From positions 1 to 7,735 of the forward strand of contig JAFTYS010000005.1 of assembly GCA_017461285.1 (NCBI GenBank): a DNA stretch of 7,735 nucleotides, read 5' to 3'. The DNA is from Bacteroidales bacterium. GTDB taxonomy: Bacteria; Bacteroidota; Bacteroidia; Bacteroidales; UBA932. Position numbers and translations under genes: made by a program. Under the pieces are notes generated by a model. That model ran no database searches. It was not told where the DNA came from and saw only the letters and a list, made by a program, of their open reading frames with translations. Below are positions 1-4,794 of the stretch, piece by piece; position 1 is the stretch's first letter; every line of letters begins with the position of its first letter.

Positions 1-4
1 CTCA

Positions 5-14
5 AGTTTGACAC
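5..14 (+). repeat. Left terminal inverted repeat of the IS
   Basis: AGTTTGACAC matches the reverse complement of 2023-2032 at all ten positions. Beyond these ten bases the two ends share only A-rich sequence. The position, about 100 bp past the transposase stop, fits an IS end. Confidence 0.75.
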
Positions 15-43
15 TTGCCAAATAAAAAAGAATGTTCAAATAT

Positions 44-79
44 GGGCCTCGAGTAGCTGTAATGTCGATCTTGAGGCCC
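44..79 (-). terminator. GC-rich hairpin after the transposase stop, possible terminator
   Basis: Bases 44-53 (GGGCCTCGAG) pair with 70-79 (CTTGAGGCCC) in ten pairs including one G-U, around a 16-base loop. It lies 34 bp past the transposase stop. Read on the minus strand, the T-rich run comes only about 15 bases beyond the stem, so it is not a textbook intrinsic terminator. It may end transposase mRNA, protect its 3' end, or block readthrough from outside. Confidence 0.4.
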
Positions 80-113
80 TATCGCTTTCACGATATTCGT
101 GGCAATATGACGG

Positions 114-1913
114 TTACTTCTCTGCTTTGGCGTTCTTCGTTTGTGCTATTATTGTGTTCATCATCCTTTTAGTCGTTATCTGGTAGTCCGTACGGAACCC
201 TGCAGACCCATGTAGTCTGTTAGTGAGTTCAGTGCGTGTGTATGCAGGAAGGTAGCCTTCTCCTCCGATAAAGGTCATATTCATGTTTTTCAATGTCTTT
301 ATCAGCTCATGGACCGAGAACAGTTCGTCTTTTCCCTTGGCGAGATTGACTCTTTTAAGCAGATACTTGGTAATGAAAAGGGCAAGGAAGCATGTCAGGA
401 AGTGCGCCTTTATCCTTTCGTCCCTTCTGAGATATATAGGCCTGGACTTGAAGTCGGTCTTGGTTATCCTGAAGCCGTCCTCTATCTGCCATCTATATGA
501 GTTGTACTTCAATATGTCGGTGGCTATGTCCTCCAGATCGGTAGCAACTGCATAGAAGCCGTCGAACCTTGATTCTTGATCAATCATATCTTGATCTATG
601 GAGTAGCTGGTAATGGCAGCTTCTTCTCCGTCGTTTGTACATGAGGTCTGCTTGATGAACCTAGATGGGCTGTTCTGTGATTTCTTTTCCACAGAACTTG
701 CCCCCTTTTCAATCCTGGCCTCGGCTCTCGCGACCTGCCTTTCGCGCAGACCTGACAGATAGTTGCGATACTTGATGGAATAGGTTACGATAAGACGTTG
801 TGCAATCTCCTGGGTGACACCGCCTGTTTTCACTTTATCCTTCACCCATGTTTCTTTATAGAAAGTCCTGTCATAGCATTCACCTTCATCCAGCTCGGAT
901 ATGTCATACAGCTTGCCATTATCGACAGGATTGCCGTATCTGTCCCAGCACTGCATCTTCCACCCATCTTTCTTAAGAGCCCACTCCTGATGGTCCTTCC
1001 TGAGACGCTTGAGAGACTGGACTGTTATATACGCTCGCTCGCCTACATCATTGTGCAGCCTGTTTTCATATGATGACAGTCCCGCATCTGTGCATACTAC
1101 CATCTTGGATATGCCAAACTTCTCATGCAGAGTAGTCTCCAGCGGCTTGAGCGTCACCTGCTCATTTGTATTGCCCGGGTTGATGCAGAAGGCCAGAGGC
1201 ATCCCGTCCATATCCATGAACATCCCCATCTGCACTATGGGATTGGGACGATTCTCCTTTGAACGGCCGTACTGACGAAGACCGCCCTCTTCCTCGCTTT
1301 CGAAGAAGTAGTTCGTACAGTCATAGTATATGACACCCGTGTTGCGCTTCATCACCTTGAGGCTGTTCTTGAACAGCCCGGCCTGCAACGTTTCGCTTTC
1401 CGACGCCAGCAGACTCAAGCCACGATATATCTGATGCAACTCCACCAACGGCTGCTCCACAAAGTTCTCGGCATCCTCCAAAGACGACTGCTTGGAACCG
1501 GGATAGAGGACACGGGTATATACGAGAAGCTTCAATATCTCGTTCAAATCAAACTCCGCCTTGTGTTTCTTGGATATCTTATTACATATCTTATCCAGAC
1601 CAAACTTATGATATGCGTTCTGCAAAAAGAGATAACCTATGTTAAAGCCGTTCCTCTCACCATTCTTGACGAGTTTGCTGGTGGAGAGTTCAAAGCGTAC
1701 TTTCTCACGGGACTCGCGCTCACGCTTGCCCAGCTCAACAGCATAAGCTTTGGCCGCTCCTTCCGGATCATCCGGGCCAAATCTCTCGACCAAATCTTCA
1801 AACGAACCTAATTTCTCGACAATCTTGGAAGAATATTTACCCTCAAGGGTTCTGAACGACTTTGCAACATAGTATGTGCAAGAGTTCTTTGAACGTGTAA
1901 CCTGTAGCCTCAT
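114..1913 (-). CDS. IS1634-type DDE transposase, 599 aa
   Basis: This protein would cut and join the IS ends by the RNase H-fold DDE chemistry of the IS4 clan. The three acidic residues are visible: Asp198 in YYDCTNYFFE, Asp276 in VVCTDAG, and Glu478 in YRWQIEDGFR, where the spacing R-x3-E-x6-K (Arg474, Glu478, Lys485) gives the IS4 signature. The roughly 200 residues between the second Asp and the Glu fit the beta-rich insertion domain of this clan. The first 130 residues (helical, charged) probably bind the ends. Length is normal for the family and the frame is unbroken. The ATG at 1911-1913 has no Shine-Dalgarno sequence. A weak promoter-like TATCTTCG lies on the minus strand at 1946-1939. 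The gene is the only one in the IS and is shielded upstream by a terminator-like hairpin. Family assignment is firm; activity is inferred only from intactness. Confidence 0.93.
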   Translation of the reverse strand: MRLQVTRSKNSCTYYVAKSFRTLEGKYSSKIVEKLGSFEDLVERFGPDDPEGAAKAYAVELGKRERESREKVRFELSTSKLVKNGERNGFNIGYLFLQNAYHKFGLDKICNKISKKHKAEFDLNEILKLLVYTRVLYPGSKQSSLEDAENFVEQPLVELHQIYRGLSLLASESETLQAGLFKNSLKVMKRNTGVIYYDCTNYFFESEEEGGLRQYGRSKENRPNPIVQMGMFMDMDGMPLAFCINPGNTNEQVTLKPLETTLHEKFGISKMVVCTDAGLSSYENRLHNDVGERAYITVQSLKRLRKDHQEWALKKDGWKMQCWDRYGNPVDNGKLYDISELDEGECYDRTFYKETWVKDKVKTGGVTQEIAQRLIVTYSIKYRNYLSGLRERQVARAEARIEKGASSVEKKSQNSPSRFIKQTSCTNDGEEAAITSYSIDQDMIDQESRFDGFYAVATDLEDIATDILKYNSYRWQIEDGFRITKTDFKSRPIYLRRDERIKAHFLTCFLALFITKYLLKRVNLAKGKDELFSVHELIKTLKNMNMTFIGGEGYLPAYTRTELTNRLHGSAGFRTDYQITTKRMMNTIIAQTKNAKAEK

Positions 1914-1961
1914 AACGCAATAGTGCCATATAATGCCACGAAGATACGAATTAAATTTGAC

Positions 1962-1988
1962 AAAAAAAAGACTTTTAGCAAAAAGTCT
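1962..1988 (-). terminator. Terminator-like hairpin shielding the transposase from outside transcription
   Basis: AGACTTTT (1969-1976) and AAAAGTCT (1981-1988) form an eight-pair stem with the loop AGCA. On the minus strand the stem is followed directly by a run of eight T (1969 down to 1962). This is the form of a Rho-independent terminator pointing toward the transposase and lying between the IS right end and the start codon. It would stop transcripts entering from a neighbouring gene, a known way for ISs to keep transposase low. The stem is AT-rich, so strength is uncertain. Confidence 0.6.
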
Positions 1989-2022
1989 ATCAATAAATAA
2001 AACTATTTTGTTTTAGAAAAAG

Positions 2023-2032
2023 GTGTCAAACT
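2023..2032 (-). repeat. Right terminal inverted repeat of the IS
   Basis: GTGTCAAACT is the exact reverse complement of 5-14. It marks the right boundary of the IS, 110 bp upstream of the transposase start. Confidence 0.75.
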
Positions 2033-2052
2033 CCCGGTGCGGACGGAAGACT

Positions 2053-2083
2053 GTTGGAAAATAGAAAACTATTGCTACCTTTG
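2053..2083 (+). promoter_or_regulatory. Bacteroidota-type promoter of the structured-leader transcript
   Basis: TACCTTTG at 2076-2083 fits the -7 consensus TAnnTTTG at every position. GTTG at 2053-2056 matches the -33 box TTTG at three of four bases, with a 19-base spacer, which is the usual distance. Transcription should begin near 2088-2090, which is the first base of the long stem described next. This agreement supports both calls. Confidence 0.7.
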
Positions 2084-2087
2084 TGGA

Positions 2088-2294
2088 GTCATCCACATAT
2101 TACCAGTAATTTTCTATCTTTCTATGACTGCCGTACCAGGTTAATCATTGAGAAATAGACTTTGCCTTGCATAAGGGTCGCCCTAAGGAAACGAGGGGCA
2201 ATACATACGGCAGTGCTGGTATGTGGATGACAGCCCTAAGTGCAAGGCATTTGTCATTAATAAATGTGTATTATGTCATCCACACATTCAGCAC
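2088..2294 (+). promoter_or_regulatory. Structured leader RNA with two mutually exclusive pairings (candidate RNA switch)
   Basis: State 1: arm A (2088-2099, GTCATCCACATA) pairs perfectly over 12 bases with arm B (2220-2231). The helix continues as CCAG (2103-2106) with CTGG (2216-2219), then a nine-pair stem ACTGCCGTA (2127-2135) with TACGGCAGT (2206-2214). Inside are TTGCCTT/GGGGCAA (2162-2168 with 2195-2201, two G-U pairs) and AGGG/CCCT (2174-2177 with 2181-2184). State 2: arm B, extended to 2213, pairs instead with arm C, 2275-2284 (ten pairs) plus CAGCAC 2289-2294 (six pairs). Arm C lies across the start of the small gene, and CATTT (2248-2252) could also cover the first AUG through AAATG (2262-2266). 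The pairing is read directly from sequence; the switching role is inference. It could also be a free-standing non-coding RNA, or the repeats could be protein-binding DNA sites. I do not recognise a known RNA family. Confidence 0.55.
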
Positions 2295-2560
2295 TCCAGA
2301 ACTGGAGCGTCAACCGCCCACACCTTTCAGGTGCGGCACAGTTCCTGTCGTCCCTGTATCCGGGACTTCACAGAATCCGTATCAAGGAATCCGACTACTT
2401 CAACTCAGTCCGGATCCGCATCACCGTCAAAGTCAAGACAGCTCAGGGAAAAGACCTCATCGTCGGCCGGATCCAGGCATCCCACCTCGACACGGCCATC
2501 AGCAGGATCATCCGACGTATCAATTCGCAACCGGAACTAAAGAAACTGGCCATCTCATAG
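2264..2560 (+). CDS. Small basic protein of unknown function, 98 aa (95 aa from the second ATG)
   Basis: I do not recognise this family. Codons are strongly biased to C or G at third positions (ATC, GTC, CTC, TCC), as in the phage genes to the right, so it is very likely translated. The C-terminal two thirds alternates basic and hydrophobic residues (RIRIKESDYF, VRIRITVKVK) and then becomes helical (SRIIRRINSQPELKKL), with many Lys/Arg and few acidic residues, which suggests nucleic-acid binding. An in-frame TAA directly precedes the ATG at 2264; the ATG at 2273 is an equally plausible start and touches arm C of the leader structure. It is the only gene between a promoter at 2053-2083 and a terminator at 2582-2613. 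A plausible but untested idea is that the protein binds its own leader. Confidence 0.6.
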   Translation: MCIMSSTHSALQNWSVNRPHLSGAAQFLSSLYPGLHRIRIKESDYFNSVRIRITVKVKTAQGKDLIVGRIQASHLDTAISRIIRRINSQPELKKLAIS

Positions 2561-2563
2561 TCA

Positions 2564-2586
2564 TTTTTGACACAACTTGTCAAAAA
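2564..2586 (+). other. Perfect nine-pair palindrome just after the small gene
   Basis: TTTTTGACA (2564-2572) and TGTCAAAAA (2578-2586) flank the loop CAACT. It starts three bases after the stop codon and shares its last five A with the foot of the following terminator, so the two hairpins compete at the base. It may help termination, protect the mRNA end, or bind a protein. Confidence 0.55.
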
Positions 2587-2613
2587 GAGCATCGGAAACG
2601 GTGCTCTTTTTTT
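2582..2613 (+). terminator. Strong intrinsic terminator of the small transcription unit
   Basis: GAGCATCG (2587-2594) pairs with CGGTGCTC (2599-2606), with one G-U pair, around a GAAA tetraloop. The stem is extended by AAAAA against the T run, and is followed by seven T at 2607-2613. This is a textbook Rho-independent terminator, 27 bp after the stop codon, and it separates this unit from the phage genes. Confidence 0.9.
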
Positions 2614-2730
2614 GTGCCTATGTCAATCTGTAAGGAAACAGCACAAATAAACCCTTTTGCAATACATTAACAATCAGGTAATTAAATAAATAAAAGTGCT
2701 TATTTTTACCGATACTTCAAATAAAATCGT

Positions 2731-2738
2731 TAAATTTG
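2731..2738 (+). promoter_or_regulatory. Possible -7 promoter box upstream of the repeat cluster
   Basis: TAAATTTG fits TAnnTTTG. No good -33 box stands 19-21 bases upstream, only a T run at 2703-2707. If used, the transcript would cross the repeat cluster before reaching the gene at 3016. The sequence is AT-rich, so a chance match is quite possible. Confidence 0.3.
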
Positions 2739-2757
2739 CATGCCGGATTCCAGAAAG

Positions 2758-2791
2758 TTTGCAAAAACCCCAACTACACCAACTACATTTG
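2758..2791 (+). promoter_or_regulatory. Possible promoter overlapping the first repeats
   Basis: TTTG (2758-2761) and TACATTTG (2784-2791) match both Bacteroidota boxes, but the spacer is 22 bases, slightly long. The -7 box overlaps the AACTACA repeat at 2781-2787, so a protein binding the repeats could block this promoter. The promoter call and the control idea are both tentative. Confidence 0.3.
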
Positions 2792-2979
2792 CCTACATTT
2801 ATATAAGTCATTAAAAATGAATAAAATACAACGGCATATATATGTAGTTCAGGAACTGCACTCAAACTACACTGAACTACAAATGTAGGCGCTTCTGAAA
2901 TACTGAACTACAGAACTACAAACCCCAAAAACTTAACCCATTGAGCATCAACGATGTAGTTTTGTAGTTGATGTAGTTC
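2772..2979. repeat. Cluster of ten AACTACA heptamers in both orientations (iteron-like)
   Basis: Exact AACTACA copies begin at 2772, 2781, 2865, 2875, 2906 and 2914 on the plus strand. The complement TGTAGTT begins at 2843, 2955, 2963 and 2972. Two copies are in direct tandem as GAACTACA (2905-2912 and 2913-2920), and three complements lie 8-9 bases apart at 2955-2978. Near copies include GAACTGCA (2853-2860), CCTACA (2792-2797) and the palindrome CTACA-AA-TGTAG (2877-2888). Ten exact copies in about 210 bp is far above chance. Iterons for a replication initiator, or operators for the element's regulator, are the likely roles. The neighbouring gene at 3016 is one candidate for the binding protein, but nothing in it proves this. 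Confidence 0.75.
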
Positions 2980-3015
2980 GGAAAACATATATCCCATATA
3001 TTAAAAAACACTGAA

Positions 3016-3549
3016 ATGCGGCTTTTTCTCCAACTCGACAGCGAAATGCTTACAGATTATATCCGGTACATCTTCAACGGAGACGGAACGTCACCACTGA
3101 AGATCAGTTCCAGCCATGAATTCGGAGAACTCCTGATCGCTCATGCCAGGACATCAGACAGACCTGTATCCCGCCCAGATGGCAATCATGTCATAGAGAT
3201 CGAACTCCCTATGAGCAACGCGACACAGTCCCTGGCGAACCGGTTCCTGTACTATTCAAAAGCCGATATGAAGCGTCTGAATATGGGGCTGCATGCAATC
3301 TTCAACATCGATTTTCAACAGTATTACCTGAAGGGACTGGAACTTGAATTCACAAAGAAGGATATCATCACGGCGTTCATCACATCCAGAAAGTTATTTT
3401 CTGCAGATGTCTATGATGCAATCCACAAACGAGCATACCGTCGCGAAATCGCGAAACAGCAGAAACTGACAAGGAAACTCCTGAGAAAAGTCTATTATAT
3501 AGACGAATCCATCAACACCACCGGACTAAACACAGAAAATCATGATTAA
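3016..3549 (+). CDS. Unrecognised 177-aa protein, first gene of the phage cluster
   Basis: I do not recognise the family. Residues 1-70 look like a mixed alpha/beta region with an IEIELPM strand at 60-66. Residues 80-135 are largely helical. Residues 136-160 are strongly basic (HKRAYRRE, QKLTRKLLRKVYY), as in a DNA- or RNA-binding tail. There is no signal peptide or membrane segment. The ATG at 3016 follows an A-rich stretch with no Shine-Dalgarno sequence, normal for Bacteroidota. It is the first gene after the AACTACA cluster and its end overlaps the next gene by 8 bases, so the two are probably translated together. A regulator or a head-assembly accessory protein are both possible. Codon use agrees with the following genes. 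Confidence 0.7.
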   Translation: MRLFLQLDSEMLTDYIRYIFNGDGTSPLKISSSHEFGELLIAHARTSDRPVSRPDGNHVIEIELPMSNATQSLANRFLYYSKADMKRLNMGLHAIFNIDFQQYYLKGLELEFTKKDIITAFITSRKLFSADVYDAIHKRAYRREIAKQQKLTRKLLRKVYYIDESINTTGLNTENHD

Positions 3550-3865
3550 GATCATCACCGACATCCTTATCACAGACCTGGACAATTCAGCCGGCGTCTG
3601 GAAGTTCGTCCCGATCGTTCCCGCAAGCGGCACATATAAATCTGAGAGCAGCGCCGGCGGATCCGGCCGACTCGCAAAGATCACACTGGACTGCAAGGTC
3701 ACTCATGTCATCCCGGAAATGAGAAGGAACGTATCTCTTCAGATCAGTTTTGATGACGGCACAAAGGCGGTCGTCGGCACGAATGATCTGCCTACAACAC
3801 TGGATATCAAGGAGTCCGACATCATTCAGATCTCATGCAAATGGAGCGCCCCTGACATGATGTAG
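3542..3865 (+). CDS. Unrecognised 107-aa beta-rich protein
   Basis: The ATG at 3542 overlaps the end of the upstream gene by 8 bases, a typical coupled junction. The sequence alternates short strands and turns (KFVPIVPASG at 21-30, ITLDCKVTHV at 47-56, VSLQISFDDGTKAVVG at 64-79) and has a Ser/Gly-rich loop at 34-42, so a small beta-sandwich or beta-barrel is likely. The DDGTK...VVGT...LP pattern (71-84) loosely recalls the DG...G...P pattern in the 187-aa protein downstream and is of a kind seen in small phage virion proteins. No catalytic residues are evident. It sits directly before the protease gene. A minor structural protein is the best guess, not a firm one. Confidence 0.65.
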   Translation: MIKIITDILITDLDNSAGVWKFVPIVPASGTYKSESSAGGSGRLAKITLDCKVTHVIPEMRRNVSLQISFDDGTKAVVGTNDLPTTLDIKESDIIQISCKWSAPDMM

Positions 3866-3871
3866 ATGTCC

Positions 3872-3902
3872 TTTCAATCTCAGAGGCACATCGATAGATT
3901 TG
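3872..3902 (+). promoter_or_regulatory. Candidate promoter directly before the prohead protease gene
   Basis: TAGATTTG (3895-3902) fits the TAnnTTTG box fully. TTTC (3872-3875) matches three of four bases of the -33 box, with a 19-base spacer. The start of transcription would be near 3907, leaving a leader of only about 12 bases before the ATG at 3919. This would let the head genes be transcribed apart from the two genes before them. It lies in the only gap of more than 50 bp in the first half of the cluster. Confidence 0.45.
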
Positions 3903-3918
3903 CAGAAAACTTTTTGAA

Positions 3919-4776
3919 ATGCCTCGTTCACCTTTTCTCAACAATACCCAGATAGCCCTGGATATCCTCCGGGGCATCTGGCTTTTGCATGACGCGGACG
4001 CGCTCCTGCCTTATGCACTCAAATTCTTAGAGCGCAAGACTTCTGACGCCGCAAAAAATGACTATACTCCATCACTTTCCGCTGGATCCAGATCCTCCGG
4101 AAAGAAATCGTCTTCAGACCAGAAGAAAGTCCTGGTTCTCCCTATCCATGGCGCGCTGACAAAATACGAAACCTGCACTTCATACGGCACCACAGACATG
4201 GCAGCCACACTGATCGAATATGCATCGAAAGATGACATCGTCGGCGTAGTCCTGGATATCGATTCCCCGGGCGGATCATCAAACGCGATCATGCCGATGG
4301 TCAATGCTATCAATCAGGTCAAGGCGATGGGAAAACCTATCATCGTACACACCGATTTTTGTGCATCCGCGGCCATCTGGGTCGCTTCACAGTGCGATGC
4401 GATCTTCATGGACAACTCACTGTCAGAAATAGGATCCATCGGAGCATACGCAACGATCTTCGACAACAGCCAGAATCTTCAGACCGGCGAAAAGATCATC
4501 ACCATATACGCCGACGAATCGTCGGACAAAAACAAGGGCATCCGCGAAGCCCTGGAAGGCAGATACGAAACTGTCAAGGCCGAACTTTCGGAACTTGTTT
4601 CCGACTTCCAGGCAGCCGTGAAAGCCGGACGTCCGGATCTCAAAGCAGATGCTGAAGGCGTAATGACAGGAGCGATGTTCCGTCCGGCCAAAGCGATCAA
4701 GCTCGGACTGGCTGACGGAATGGCATCACTCCAGGAGTGCATCGAAAATGTATATATCAGGGCCGAATATCAATAA
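3919..4776 (+). CDS. Phage prohead protease, S49 (SppA/ClpP-fold) family, 285 aa
   Basis: This serine protease is expected to cut scaffold and capsid N-termini inside the immature head. After a linker rich in Ser and Lys (51-70), the ClpP-fold domain runs from about 71 to 275. It shows the strand VLVLPIHGAL (71-80), the oxyanion-forming DSPGG (115-119), the nucleophile Ser150 in CASAA, and SEIGSIGAY (169-177), all in S49 order. Lys204 or Lys206 in SSDKNKG, about 55 residues after Ser150, fits the S49 catalytic lysine. The first 50 residues are helical and specific to this group. There is no signal peptide or membrane anchor, unlike cellular SppA. The gene is 18 bp from the capsid gene, the classic protease-capsid order. 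The start at 3919 has no Shine-Dalgarno sequence. The family is sure; the substrate is inferred from context. Confidence 0.92.
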   Translation: MPRSPFLNNTQIALDILRGIWLLHDADALLPYALKFLERKTSDAAKNDYTPSLSAGSRSSGKKSSSDQKKVLVLPIHGALTKYETCTSYGTTDMAATLIEYASKDDIVGVVLDIDSPGGSSNAIMPMVNAINQVKAMGKPIIVHTDFCASAAIWVASQCDAIFMDNSLSEIGSIGAYATIFDNSQNLQTGEKIITIYADESSDKNKGIREALEGRYETVKAELSELVSDFQAAVKAGRPDLKADAEGVMTGAMFRPAKAIKLGLADGMASLQECIENVYIRAEYQ

Positions 4777-4794
4777 ACCATAATTATCAATATC

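Larger units (their letters stand above)
5..2032 (-). mobile_element. IS1634-like insertion sequence (IS4 clan), about 2.03 kb
   Basis: The element is delimited by the 10-bp inverted repeat AGTTTGACAC at 5-14 and its exact complement at 2023-2032. It encloses a single long transposase gene on the minus strand with only about 110 bp of flanking DNA on each side, which is the normal compact layout of an IS. The transposase is intact, so the element may be active. The target duplication cannot be checked because only four bases lie left of the left end; members of the IS1634 family are known for long and variable duplications. The exact outer boundary could be off by a few bases. The right end lies about 20 bp upstream of the -33 box of the next transcription unit, so the insertion has not destroyed that promoter but may have removed upstream control DNA. 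Confidence 0.8.
2614..3015. other. Non-coding AT-rich stretch with a repeat cluster
   Basis: No convincing gene is present on either strand. The first part (about 2640-2740) is very AT-rich with A and T runs. The second part (2772-2979) carries repeated AACTACA heptamers, listed separately. The pairing of an easily melted stretch with short repeats in both orientations resembles a replication origin or a dense regulatory region. Which of these it is cannot be decided from sequence alone. A 7-bp inverted repeat, CATCAAC (2946-2952) with GTTGATG (2967-2973), sits within the repeats. Confidence 0.6.

Noticed and set aside
283..1811. Several plus-strand frames opposite the transposase
   Set aside because: They are antisense shadows of an intact, well-recognised transposase gene.
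2088..2231. Phase-variable invertible promoter
   Set aside because: The promoter boxes lie outside the inverted repeats, no promoter in the reverse orientation is visible inside, and nested inner stems fit RNA folding better. It is still mentioned as part of a rival DNA-site reading.
2566..2573. TTTGACAC matching the core of the IS terminal repeat
   Set aside because: It is part of the palindrome before the terminator. No transposase or second end fits, and an eight-base match is easily due to chance.
2167..2670. Plus-strand frame of 167 codons overlapping the leader and small gene
   Set aside because: It runs through the terminator and the stem structures, is rich in Pro/His/Arg typical of an off-frame reading, and the other frame has the good codon use.
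2674..2865. Minus-strand open frame of 63 codons in the non-coding stretch
   Set aside because: It is AT-rich with odd composition (many Cys, Trp, Phe), crosses the AACTACA repeats, and has no promoter or codon bias like the neighbours.
2772..2979. CRISPR array
   Set aside because: Repeats are only 7-8 bp, occur in both orientations and have irregular spacing, with no spacers of constant length and no cas gene.
3866..3955. A 29-codon frame starting right after the stop of the 107-aa gene
   Set aside because: It overlaps the protease start in another frame, has no recognisable features, and the promoter-like sequence in this gap explains it better.
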